The notes beneath the pieces were generated by a model. That model was not told where the DNA came from and did not search any database. It saw nothing but the letters and a program-made list of their open reading frames with translations. The translations under genes and the position numbers were made by a program. From Lactobacillus delbrueckii (lineage in GTDB: Bacteria > Bacillota > Bacilli > Lactobacillales > Lactobacillaceae): DNA of 16,883 bases. How positions within the stretch are numbered: the first letter of the stretch is position 1; every line of letters begins with the position of its first letter. The stretch is from positions 1 to 16,883 of the forward strand of contig SFHY01000014.1 of the NCBI GenBank assembly GCA_004556255.1, read 5' to 3'. This document shows positions 1 to 6,826 of this stretch, in pieces.

Positions 1-86
1 ATAATAAGAGTTTTCTCAGCATTTTTTGAAACGGCAGGAATCAGGATCCGGCGGATTCAAGAACACGCGCATTAGCAGACTTTGGT
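1..86. other. 5' flank with no recognisable gene
   Basis: No coding region with a ribosome binding site was found on either strand here. The only visible structure is a short potential stem (GAATC at 38-42 with GATTC at 54-58). Six bases of this flank, GCGGAT at 51-56, are complementary to ATCCGC at 103-108 in the following terminator hairpin, so an alternative fold is possible. The segment is either the end of an upstream transcription unit or an untranslated leader of the aminotransferase. No convincing promoter was seen. Confidence 0.4.
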
Positions 87-118
87 AATCGTGGATCATC
101 TGATCCGCGATTTTTTTT
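87..118 (+). terminator. Rho-independent terminator or attenuator just upstream of the aminotransferase
   Basis: The stem AATCGTGGATC (87-97) pairs with GATCCGCGATT (102-112) with one G-T wobble and a 4-base loop, and runs directly into a T8 tract (111-118). It lies only about 10 bases before the GGAGG of the aminotransferase at 140. It may end an upstream unit outside the window, or act as an attenuator in the aminotransferase leader. No T-box hallmark (AGGGTGGNACCGCG) is visible. Confidence 0.65.
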
Positions 119-139
119 ACGGTAGCCAAGGAGGACACC

Positions 140-1321
140 ATGGTTGATTTAACTAAGCACTTTAAGCAGGGGGTAGCGGAAGTAAAGTCTTCAGCTATTC
201 TGAATTTTGCCAAGTATACGAGCCAGTACCCGGACATCGTCAAGTTCACGGTTGGCGAGCCGGACTTCAATACCCCGGACCATATCAAGACGGCTGCCAT
301 CAAGGGGATCGTGGATAACCACTCCCACTACGCTCCTTCAAACGGGACGCCAGGCCTCAGAAAAGCCGCGGCAGACTTCCTGGCCCGGCATTACGACATG
401 CACTATAAGCCAAGCGAAATCATCGCCACCAACGGGGCAACGGAAGCCATCTACACGGTCATGTCCGCCATCATCAACCCAGGCGACGTGATGGTTCTGC
501 CAACTCCGATCTTTCCTTTATATATTGCTGACGCGGCCTTGGAAAAAGCTGAAGTTGTCCAGATCGACACTTCCCAGACCGGCTTCAAATTAACGCCAGA
601 CCAGCTGCAGGCAGCCGTTGACGAATATGGCGACCGCCTCCGGATTCTGGTCATGAACTACCCGACCAACCCGACCGGGGTCATGTACAGCCAGGAAGAA
701 CTGGATGCTTTGGCGGCAGTGATCAAGGACCGGCCAACTTTTGTCCTCTGCGACGAAATCTACAGTGAACTAAACTACGAGCAAGAGCACGCCTCAATGG
801 CCAAGTCCCTCAGAAACCAGGCTATCGTTTTAAACGGGGTCTCCAAGTCCTGGGCCATGACCGGCTACCGGATCGGGATCATGGCGGCTCCCCAGGAAAT
901 CACGGACCAGCTGGCCAAGGTCCACCAGTTCATCACCACGACTGAACCGACCCCAATGCAGGACGCGGCTGAAGAAGCTTTTAAAAACGGGGACAGGGAT
1001 GCCCGGGAAATGAAGGCAGCCTTCAAGGAGCGCCGGGACTACCTCTACCAGGCTTTGACGGAAACCGGCTTTGAAGTGATCAAGCCGCAGGGGGCCTTCT
1101 ATATCTGGGCCAAGATTCCAGCCGGCCTTAACCAAAAAGACACGGAATTCGTTTATGAGCTGGCTGACCAGGCTCATGTCGGGGTTTGCGCTGGTTCCTG
1201 GTTCGCCAAGGGCGGGCAGGGCTGGCTCCGCTTCTCCTACGCGACGGCACTGGACGAAATTAAAGAAGGCGTAAGCAGAATCAAGAAATTTGTCGAGGAA
1301 AATAAGAATGACGGAAAGTAA
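140..1321 (+). CDS. Class I/II PLP-dependent aminotransferase (AraT/PatA-like)
   Basis: A cytosolic fold-type I aminotransferase of 393 residues, the usual length for this family. It transfers an amino group from an amino acid to a 2-oxo acid using pyridoxal phosphate. The Schiff-base lysine is K236 in VSKSWAMTGYRIG. The substrate and cofactor motifs VGEPDFNTP (N-terminal), NYPTNPTG and CDEIYSELNY (mid-protein) are all present. The architecture (N-terminal GEPDF, SK-x-AMTG-RIG) resembles lactococcal AraT and Bacillus PatA, which act on aromatic amino acids, or on aspartate and related acids; the exact substrate cannot be read from sequence. The start is supported by AAGGAGGA at 128-135. The gene overlaps the next by 14 bases, so the two are probably translationally coupled. 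A terminator-like hairpin immediately upstream may modulate expression. Confidence 0.93.
   Translation: MVDLTKHFKQGVAEVKSSAILNFAKYTSQYPDIVKFTVGEPDFNTPDHIKTAAIKGIVDNHSHYAPSNGTPGLRKAAADFLARHYDMHYKPSEIIATNGATEAIYTVMSAIINPGDVMVLPTPIFPLYIADAALEKAEVVQIDTSQTGFKLTPDQLQAAVDEYGDRLRILVMNYPTNPTGVMYSQEELDALAAVIKDRPTFVLCDEIYSELNYEQEHASMAKSLRNQAIVLNGVSKSWAMTGYRIGIMAAPQEITDQLAKVHQFITTTEPTPMQDAAEEAFKNGDRDAREMKAAFKERRDYLYQALTETGFEVIKPQGAFYIWAKIPAGLNQKDTEFVYELADQAHVGVCAGSWFAKGGQGWLRFSYATALDEIKEGVSRIKKFVEENKNDGK
1295..1299 (+). promoter_or_regulatory. Internal ribosome binding site deciding the EIIC-like start
   Basis: GAGGA at 1295-1299 lies inside the last codons of the aminotransferase, 8 bases before ATG 1308. 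It supports this start over a TTG at 1290 that has no such site in front of it. Confidence 0.6.
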
Positions 1322-2363
1322 AGAAACAAACGGCCTTAAGCAAGGCACGCTGAACATTTTAAACGGGATCGGACTCGGGGTTATTGCTGCCCTGGTGCCG
1401 GCCGCGATTCTAGGCCAGCTGATGAAGGCCCTCTTGGGTGTGGCCCCGGCTTTTGCCCAGACGGTCATCAACATCACTACTTTTACCCAGAGCCTGCTGG
1501 CGGCCATGGCCGGCTTCTGCGCGGCCTACCTCTTCCAGATGAACATGATCCAGATGTGTTCGGTCGCCGCCGCGGCCATGATCGGGTCTGGCGCGATTAC
1601 TTTTAAAAACGGCTTGATCATGGTCGCCGGGACTGGTGACGTTATCAACATCGGCTTGACGATCACCCTGGCCATCCTCTTGATAAAATTGATTGGCAAC
1701 AAGCTTGGTTCCTACACGACCATTCTCTTGCCAATCATCGTCTTGGTCGTTGGCGGCGGAGTCGGCCTTTTGATCTTGCCATACGTTAAGACTGTGACCA
1801 CTTTTATCGGCATGATCGTCATGGCCTTCACCAAGCTGCAGCCGCTCTTGATGGGTGTCTTGATCGGGATGTCCTTCGCGGCCATGATCGTGTCGCCGAT
1901 TTCTTCAGTCGGGATCGCGGTGGCGATCGGCTTGACTGGGGTTGCTTCCGGGGCCGCCAACCTGGGCATCACCGGGGCGGCCTACACTTTGGGGATCATG
2001 AGCTACAGCGTTAACGGGATGGGGACCACCTTGGCCCACTTCATCGGGACGCCAAAGATCCAGATGGCCAACATGCTGGAAAAGCCGAAGCTTTTTGTCC
2101 CGGTCCTGCTTTCATCTGCTTTGTCCGGTCTTCTGGCCGCCATCTTCAACCTGCAGGGGACACCGAATTCCGCTGGCTTTGGCTTCAGCGGCTTGATCGG
2201 GCCCCTGGCGGCTTACGCCAAGATGACGCCAGGCTGGGGGAGCATCATCCTGTTGACGGTTCTCTACGTCGTTTACCCGGTTGCCTTGGGCTTCTTCATG
2301 CGCTGGCTCTTCATCGACCGCTTGAGCTTTGCCCAGGCAGAGGACCTGCGCTTGGAAGTTTAA
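1308..2363 (+). CDS. PTS EIIC-like integral membrane protein (PTS_EIIC_2 type), standalone
   Basis: A hydrophobic protein of 351 residues with roughly eight to ten membrane segments. It has glycine-rich loops (GSGAITFKNG, TGDVINIG, VVGGGVG) and a C-terminal MRWLFIDRLS tail. Overall it resembles the PF13303-type 'PTS transporter subunit IIC' proteins often labelled membrane protein or putative toxin regulator in lactobacilli. No IIA or IIB domain (no phosphorylatable His or Cys domain) is fused or adjacent, so sugar phosphotransfer cannot be asserted. The start ATG 1308 is chosen because GAGGA lies at 1295-1299; the reading frame is open to a TTG at 1290. It overlaps the aminotransferase by 14 bases, which suggests a shared transcript and coupled translation. 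A role in moving a substrate or product of the aminotransferase is possible but unproven. No hairpin terminator is seen between its stop and the tRNA promoter. Confidence 0.8.
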   Translation: MTESKETNGLKQGTLNILNGIGLGVIAALVPAAILGQLMKALLGVAPAFAQTVINITTFTQSLLAAMAGFCAAYLFQMNMIQMCSVAAAAMIGSGAITFKNGLIMVAGTGDVINIGLTITLAILLIKLIGNKLGSYTTILLPIIVLVVGGGVGLLILPYVKTVTTFIGMIVMAFTKLQPLLMGVLIGMSFAAMIVSPISSVGIAVAIGLTGVASGAANLGITGAAYTLGIMSYSVNGMGTTLAHFIGTPKIQMANMLEKPKLFVPVLLSSALSGLLAAIFNLQGTPNSAGFGFSGLIGPLAAYAKMTPGWGSIILLTVLYVVYPVALGFFMRWLFIDRLSFAQAEDLRLEV

Positions 2364-2393
2364 GCTAAAAAGTAAAAAAATTGCCAAAAAACC

Positions 2394-2425
2394 TTGCACT
2401 TGCCCTGTTTTTTCGTTAATATAAT
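2394..2425 (+). promoter_or_regulatory. Promoter of the tRNA-Tyr/tRNA-Gln operon
   Basis: TTGCAC (2394-2399) and TAATAT (2417-2422) are 17 bases apart. An overlapping TATAAT at 2420-2425 is a better hexamer but at a 20-base spacing. The predicted start is about ten bases before the mature tRNA-Tyr 5' end. Confidence 0.6.
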
Positions 2426-2438
2426 AGAGTACTTCAAC

Positions 2439-2520
2439 GGAGGAATAGCGAAGTGGCTAAACGCGGCGGTCTGTAAAACCGCTCTCTCTGAGTTCGGTGG
2501 TTCGAATCCACTTTCCTCCA
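2439..2520 (+). tRNA. tRNA-Tyr (anticodon GTA)
   Basis: The acceptor GGAGGAA (2439-2445) pairs with TTCCTCC (2513-2519), with discriminator A2520. The anticodon stem GCGGT/ACCGC encloses the loop CTGTAAA with GTA at 2473-2475. The T arm GGTGG-TTCGAAT-CCACT is canonical (one weak pair), and the long variable arm gives a class II tRNA of 82 nt, as expected for bacterial tRNA-Tyr. The 3' CCA is not encoded. Confidence 0.96.
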
Positions 2521-2525
2521 TTGAT

Positions 2526-2597
2526 TGCGTTATAGCCAAGTGGTAAGGCAACGGTTTTTGGTACCGTCATGCGCTGGTTCGAATCCAGCTAACGCAA
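2526..2597 (+). tRNA. tRNA-Gln (anticodon TTG)
   Basis: The acceptor TGCGTTA (2526-2532) pairs with TAACGCA (2590-2596), with discriminator A2597. The D arm is GCC-AAGTGGTAAG-GC. The anticodon arm ACGGT-TTTTGGT-ACCGT carries TTG at 2558-2560, and the T arm is GCTGG-TTCGAAT-CCAGC. It starts five bases after tRNA-Tyr, so both are processed from one transcript. CCA is not encoded. Confidence 0.96.
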
Positions 2598-2626
2598 TTG
2601 TTCTAAAGAACACCCAACCCGAAAGA

Positions 2627-2659
2627 AGAGCCTCTGACTTAGTCAGGAGCTCTTTTTTT
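2627..2659 (+). terminator. Terminator of the tRNA operon
   Basis: AGAGCCTCTGAC (2627-2638) pairs with GTCAGGAGCTCT (2642-2653), with one mismatch and one wobble and a 3-base loop. It is followed by a T7 run ending at 2659. Confidence 0.85.
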
Positions 2660-2759
2660 GCCCCAAGCAAGAGAAAACAGTTTTTGGCCAGAAGAAGCTC
2701 TTAAAAATAGATGAGAAAATTAATTTTAAAAGAAAATGTCTTTCTTTCATAAGTAATGA

Positions 2760-2788
2760 TGTACATTTTTAGTATTACTTGCTATACT
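2760..2788 (+). promoter_or_regulatory. Promoter of the oppA-like gene (extended -10)
   Basis: TGTACA (2760-2765) and TATACT (2783-2788) are 17 bases apart. TGC directly before the -10 forms an extended -10. The inverted repeat at 2766-2793 covers the spacer and the -10, which is where a repressor would block RNA polymerase. Confidence 0.65.
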
Positions 2789-2793
2789 AAAAA
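2766..2793. repeat. Perfect 10-bp inverted repeat over the oppA-like promoter (candidate operator)
   Basis: TTTTTAGTAT (2766-2775) and ATACTAAAAA (2784-2793) are exact reverse complements separated by 8 bases. A further copy of TTTTAGTA occurs downstream at 2810-2817. The symmetry overlaps the -10 element, which suggests a repressor operator. I do not match it to a known regulator box. Confidence 0.55.
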
Positions 2794-2890
2794 CTAAGTT
2801 GTTGGTTACTTTTAGTAAGTTCAAGAAGTATAAATGCAAGTAAGATTAGATTGGATTGGATAGATTAAGTAAAATCTCGGGAGATAAACG

Positions 2891-4498
2891 ATGCATAAGA
2901 AGAGGATTGCTTCAGTAACACTTTTGGCAACGGCCGCGCTTTTGGCAGCTTGCGGGCAAAACAAGGAGGCTTCCAGCTCCAAGCAGGTGATGAAGACAGC
3001 CGTAACCGGGGAAATCAGCACTCTGGACTCCAGCAAGTACGGGGACACCGTCAGCTCTGAAACCCTGCAGAACTCCATGGAAGGGCTCTACCGCTTTGAT
3101 AAAAAGGGACAGGCCAAGCTGGCCGGGGCGGTCAAGGTGACCAAGTCCAAGGACCAGAAGGTTTACACCTTTACCCTTAGAAAAAACGCCAAGTGGTCCA
3201 ACGGGGATCCGGTAACGGCCCAGGACTACGTTACTGCCTGGCGGCGGACGGTTGACCCGAAGAACGATTCCCTGGACAGCGACAGCTACCAGGTGATCAA
3301 GAACGGGACGGACATCGTGGCCGGCAAGAAGAAGGTGTCCAGCCTGGGCATCAAGGCCTTGGGCAAGTACAAGCTACAGATCACCTTGGAAAATCCGATC
3401 CAGTATCTGCCGGACCTCTTGACCGGGGCCCAATTTTACCCGCAGGATACGAAGATCGTCAAAAAGTACGGGTCCAGCTATGGGACCAGCTCCAGCAAGC
3501 TGGTTTACAACGGGCCATTTACTGTCAGCCAATGGACCGGGTCCAACCTCAAGTGGACTTTGAAGAAGAACAAGACTTACTGGAATGCCAAGTCAGTCAG
3601 CTTGAGCGCGGTCAAGGTCCAGGTCATCAAGACCACATCTACCGGCCTCAACCTCTACAAGGGCGGGCAGCTGGACTACGCGCCAGTTGATGCTGACTAC
3701 GTCAAACAGTATGAAAAGAATGCCGACTACCACACGAAGACCACGCCGACCAACGGCTACATGGTCTTTAACTTGAAGCGCAAGACCACTGGCAATGTCC
3801 ACGTCCGCCGGGCAATCAGCCTGGGCGTGAACAAGCAGGAATTGGTGAAGACGGTCCTGCATTCAGGCAAGGCGGCTCAAGGTTTCGTAGCCAGCGACTT
3901 CATCTATGATGAAAACGGCAAGGACTACCGAACCAGTGCCGGCAAGCTGATGACCTACAATCTGAAGCAGTCCCAAAAGGAATGGGCTTTGGCTAAAAAG
4001 CAGCTGGGCGAGTCCAAGATCACCATCGAACTGCTGACCAGTGACATGGACGCTTCCAAGCGGGTAGGCGAATACCTGCAGAGCAACTTGATGAAGAACC
4101 TGCCGGGCTTGACTGTTAAATTGCGGTCAATTCCGCTGAAGTCCCGCCTGGCTGACACGACCAAGCACAACTTTGACATGGTTTACGGGACTTGGCAGCC
4201 AAGCTTCCAGGATCCGATCGACTACTTGACCATCGGTGGCCTCTTCAACCTGGAAAGTGACTACAAGAACAGCACTTTCTGGAAGGAAATCAACCAGGCA
4301 AAGAGTACTTACGCCACCCAGCCAGCCAAGCGGCAGGCCAGCTTGATCGCCGCCGAAAAGCAATTGATCCAAAAGGATGCTTTCGCGGCACCGCTCTACC
4401 AAGCCGGAGTTTCCTACCTGCTTAAGTCCAAGGTGACCGGCTTCCGCCTGTCTCCTTACGGGACTGTTGCCTACTACTGGGACGTCAAGATTAAGTAA
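2891..4498 (+). CDS. oppA: Oligopeptide ABC transporter substrate-binding lipoprotein (OppA-like)
   Basis: An extracellular membrane-anchored solute receptor of the SBP_bac_5 family, 535 residues, that captures peptides for an ABC importer. The N-terminus has a lipoprotein signal: KKR, a hydrophobic core, then lipobox LLAAC with lipidated C21. The family features are clear: GEISTLDSSKYGD near the start, SMEGLYRFDKKGQ, YTFTLRKNAKWSNGDPVTAQDYVTAWRR, and a C-terminal FDMVYGTWQPSFQDPIDYL segment. No permease or ATPase genes follow; the gene is closed by a strong terminator. It is therefore an orphan receptor that presumably feeds an Opp system encoded elsewhere, or a paralogue with altered peptide preference. 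The start is supported by CGGGAG at 2879-2884. A promoter with an overlapping inverted repeat suggests repressor control. Lactobacilli often carry several oppA paralogues, so the symbol is generic. Confidence 0.93.
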   Translation: MHKKRIASVTLLATAALLAACGQNKEASSSKQVMKTAVTGEISTLDSSKYGDTVSSETLQNSMEGLYRFDKKGQAKLAGAVKVTKSKDQKVYTFTLRKNAKWSNGDPVTAQDYVTAWRRTVDPKNDSLDSDSYQVIKNGTDIVAGKKKVSSLGIKALGKYKLQITLENPIQYLPDLLTGAQFYPQDTKIVKKYGSSYGTSSSKLVYNGPFTVSQWTGSNLKWTLKKNKTYWNAKSVSLSAVKVQVIKTTSTGLNLYKGGQLDYAPVDADYVKQYEKNADYHTKTTPTNGYMVFNLKRKTTGNVHVRRAISLGVNKQELVKTVLHSGKAAQGFVASDFIYDENGKDYRTSAGKLMTYNLKQSQKEWALAKKQLGESKITIELLTSDMDASKRVGEYLQSNLMKNLPGLTVKLRSIPLKSRLADTTKHNFDMVYGTWQPSFQDPIDYLTIGGLFNLESDYKNSTFWKEINQAKSTYATQPAKRQASLIAAEKQLIQKDAFAAPLYQAGVSYLLKSKVTGFRLSPYGTVAYYWDVKIK

Positions 4499-4515
4499 AA
4501 AAGTTTTAAACCGGT

Positions 4516-4563
4516 AAAAGCCGTCAGTTTCTTTCAATTAAGGAAGAAACTGACGGCTTTTTT
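4516..4563 (+). terminator. Terminator of the oppA-like gene
   Basis: An 18-bp perfect stem (4516-4533 with 4544-4561, core GCCGTCAG/CTGACGGC) and a 10-base loop are followed by T residues. The A-run on the 5' side could also work from the opposite strand. Confidence 0.93.
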
Positions 4564-4585
4564 GCGAAAAAAGAAGCATTCTTCA

Positions 4586-4616
4586 ACTATTTTGCCCGTA
4601 TAGCGGGTAAAATAGT
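4586..4616. repeat. 31-bp near-palindrome upstream of the beta-helix operon (candidate operator)
   Basis: ACTATTTTGCCCG (4586-4598) and CGGGTAAAATAGT (4604-4616) are inverted repeats, 12 of 13 positions matching, around a TATAG centre. It sits 28 bases before the first beta-helix start. TAAAAT (4608-4613) inside the right arm could be the -10, without a good -35; TTGCCC (4592-4597) with TATTTA (4616-4621) at 18 bases is an alternative. As RNA it would also form a hairpin followed by a T-rich stretch, so a second terminator cannot be excluded. Confidence 0.55.
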
Positions 4617-4643
4617 ATTTAGTTTTTTGACCAGGAGGCGGAC

Positions 4644-5756
4644 ATGAGCAAATACATCAAAGTTGGCAGCGGCGGCGGTGAAGTGACCTGGCCCCGGGCC
4701 ATGCTCGACATGGAGCCGGGGGACTATCTGCTGCTGGAGCCCGGCTATTACGTTTGGCCCCGGGGCCGGCTATTAGAAGACGTGACCATCAAGGGCCTGG
4801 GGGCCAGCCCGGAAGACACCCGGATCCGCAGCTTTTTCTCCATCAGCGAAAACAGCTCCCGGGTGGTTTTTGAAAACTTGACCCTGGAACCTTACGGGGA
4901 CGTAAACACCCTGGATTTGCCGGAAGAGACCAACAGCTACCTGATCCTGCGCGGCTGCGTCTTGACCGGGACCGGCAGCAAGACGACCACGATTTCCGTC
5001 AACGGCCAGGACACGGTGGAAATGTACTCCTGCCGCCTGCTCAACGGGACCCTGTCCTTTTTCGACAAAGCCAATTTCCGCCTGGAAATGGCGGACTGCC
5101 TGCTGGACTATGGATCAGAAAAATTCGGCACTATCTCTTTGGAAGGGACCGGGACGGCCATCATCAATAATTCTGAGATCCGGGGGACGGTCAACAGCTT
5201 TGATTCCAGCAACATCGAATTAAACATCAATAACTCCGCCATCGGCAACCTTAACTTAGGTGGCAAGAGCTGGGTCAATGTCTACGCCTGCCGTTTTCTT
5301 AACCGGGACTACAGCCTTTATGCCCGGAGCGAATGCTGGCTGAACATCCTGGAGAGTCAAATGCCCAGTCAATTGGCCATCGAAGACCACTGCCACTTGC
5401 TAATGCAGAACAGCCAGCTCTACAGTTTCCAGGCCCGGGGGGAGAGCCAGAGCTTTTTATCCAATGTCCAGATCGCGGCCGCGGCCAGCCTGGAAGGTAA
5501 AAGCTTCATGGACGGGAGCCTGGTAACTTTTTCCGGCAACGGCGACTACCCTTACTTTATATTCCTGGTCGACCAGGCGGTACTGAAGGGGCGGAACCTG
5601 CAATTTGACCCGCAAAACTGGCCGGTTCTGGTCGACAATGATGCCCGCTTAGTGGCCAATGCCCTTTACTACCAGGGGGCGCCACTGGAAATCAAGTGTG
5701 AGCATCCGGAAAACATCTCTTTGATGGGGATCAAGTGGACTGAACGGAAGGAATAG
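4644..5756 (+). CDS. Right-handed parallel beta-helix protein, function unknown (paralogue 1)
   Basis: A protein of 370 residues with the signature of a pectate-lyase-like right-handed beta-helix. The N-terminal cap GEVTWPRAMLDMEPGDYLLLEPGYY resembles the 'AL...GD...L.PG.Y' start of such solenoids. It is followed by short coils rich in Asn, Ser, Cys and Gly, for example LRGCVLTG, MYSCRLLNG, MADCLLDYG, INNSEIRG, INNSAIG and VYACRFLN. There is no signal peptide, transmembrane segment, lipobox or sortase motif, so it should be cytosolic. I see no clear catalytic polysaccharide-lyase or esterase motif. The start has a strong CAGGAGGCGG site just before ATG 4644. The next gene, 14 bases downstream, encodes a paralogue, so the pair is one operon and may form a heteromeric solenoid. 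Fold assignment is moderately sure; function is unknown. Confidence 0.72.
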   Translation: MSKYIKVGSGGGEVTWPRAMLDMEPGDYLLLEPGYYVWPRGRLLEDVTIKGLGASPEDTRIRSFFSISENSSRVVFENLTLEPYGDVNTLDLPEETNSYLILRGCVLTGTGSKTTTISVNGQDTVEMYSCRLLNGTLSFFDKANFRLEMADCLLDYGSEKFGTISLEGTGTAIINNSEIRGTVNSFDSSNIELNINNSAIGNLNLGGKSWVNVYACRFLNRDYSLYARSECWLNILESQMPSQLAIEDHCHLLMQNSQLYSFQARGESQSFLSNVQIAAAASLEGKSFMDGSLVTFSGNGDYPYFIFLVDQAVLKGRNLQFDPQNWPVLVDNDARLVANALYYQGAPLEIKCEHPENISLMGIKWTERKE

Positions 5757-5770
5757 AAAGGAGCCAGACC

Positions 5771-6826
5771 ATGCGCTTAATCAAAGTAAGCCAGGACCCC
5801 CGGGACTTGTCCTGGGACCAGGCTTTAGACCAGCTGGAAGATGATGACGTGCTCATGCTGGCTCCCGGCTTTTATGAAATTCCTTTTGGGCAAAAGCTGA
5901 AGAATATCGTGATCAAGGGGACGGGGACAGCAGCGGATATGACGGTCCTGGTTGGCACGGTCATCCTGGATGGCCGCTACTTAACCCTGGAAAACCTGGC
6001 CGTCAAGACTACCGCAATTGCTGGAGCCCTGGTCAAAGTCTATGAAGGAGAAAATGCTCCTTACCTGACCCTGCGCGGCTGCCGGCTGGAAGCAGCAGAC
6101 ACGGCTCTCATGACCCAGGGACCGGTCTGGCTGGAACTTTACTCCTGCCAGGTCAAAGGGGGAATCCGCCTGGTTGGCGGAGAAGAGCAGCATGTCCAGA
6201 TTTCTTCCAGTGAAATCGCGGCAACTCCAGCTGCTTTTACTGGCAAGGGCTTTGGCTCATTAGCCATCAGCCAGTCCCAGATCAAGGGGGATTTTGTCCT
6301 GGAGGAAAGTTCGGCTTATGAAGGGCACTTTGACCAGACGGCTTTTGACCAGGTGACCAGCTTGAGCGAAGGGAACGACCTTTACTTCACTGAGTCTGCC
6401 CTGTCTTTAACTCTGAAAAATGGCCAGGCCGACCTTTTGAACTGCGACTTGCCGGGGACGGCTCTTTTGGAAAAAGCTAATTCAGCCGCTTTCCAAAACT
6501 GCACTTTTAAGCAATTCAAGCAGGTCAGCGGGAGCAGCAACTTAACCAACTGTCACTTGGAAGTAGGAGAAATCATGGGCCAGGGCAAGGCTGTTTTTTG
6601 CCGGCCGCACTTTTCCTGCAGCGAAGGCACTTGGCTTAGTTTAAGGGATGCAAGCCAGATCCGCCTGCAGGATGCCCTCTTAAACGTGGCTGGCAGCCAC
6701 TTGCGCCTGGCTGACAAAGCCGGAATCTTAGGCAATGTTTTGGAGAGCGACCAGGACCAGCTGCTGGTCAAGCAGACTGGCCAGGGCAAGGTAAAATTGA
6801 CGGGAATAAAATGTAAACTTGTCTAA
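5771..6826 (+). CDS. Right-handed parallel beta-helix protein, function unknown (paralogue 2)
   Basis: 351 residues, related to the preceding gene product. The N-termini align: IKVSQDPRDLSWDQAL, then DDVLMLAPGFYEIPFGQKL and IVIKGTGTAADMTVL match IKVGSGGGEVTWPRAM, GDYLLLEPGYYVWPRGRLL and VTIKGLGASPEDTRI of paralogue 1. The first coil LRGCRL and the later LYSCQVKGG correspond to LRGCVL and MYSCRLLNG. Further coils are ISSSEIAA, ISQSQIKG, LLNCDLPG, FQNCTFKQ and LTNCHLEV. It has no secretion signal or membrane segment, so a cytosolic role is inferred. The RBS AAAGGAGCC lies just before ATG 5771. No strong terminator follows, only a 5-bp AAAGG/CCTTT mini-stem at 825-837 of the 6000s. The GntR promoter overlaps the stop codon. 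A tandem duplication origin of the pair is likely. Confidence 0.7.
   Translation: MRLIKVSQDPRDLSWDQALDQLEDDDVLMLAPGFYEIPFGQKLKNIVIKGTGTAADMTVLVGTVILDGRYLTLENLAVKTTAIAGALVKVYEGENAPYLTLRGCRLEAADTALMTQGPVWLELYSCQVKGGIRLVGGEEQHVQISSSEIAATPAAFTGKGFGSLAISQSQIKGDFVLEESSAYEGHFDQTAFDQVTSLSEGNDLYFTESALSLTLKNGQADLLNCDLPGTALLEKANSAAFQNCTFKQFKQVSGSSNLTNCHLEVGEIMGQGKAVFCRPHFSCSEGTWLSLRDASQIRLQDALLNVAGSHLRLADKAGILGNVLESDQDQLLVKQTGQGKVKLTGIKCKLV

Larger units (their letters stand above)
2660..2890 (+). other. AT-rich leader of the oppA-like gene
   Basis: This non-coding stretch holds a promoter (2760-2788), a perfect inverted repeat (2766-2793), a third copy of TTTTAGTA (2810-2817) and a low-complexity GATTG-rich run around 2846-2866. 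The predicted untranslated leader is about 95 bases, and the RBS lies at 2879-2884 (CGGGAG). The first ~90 bases (2660-2750) show nothing further that I can name. Confidence 0.5.

Noticed and set aside
830..1507. 225-codon minus-strand open frame
   Set aside because: Antisense to the aminotransferase and EIIC-like genes, with low-complexity composition and no family resemblance.
2360..2551. Minus-strand open frame over the tRNAs
   Set aside because: It overlaps a complete tRNA-Tyr and part of tRNA-Gln; the peptide comes from tRNA sequence.
2660..2890. Search for a T-box or other riboswitch in the long oppA-like leader
   Set aside because: No T-box consensus, no conserved aptamer pieces and no terminator hairpin before the RBS were found.
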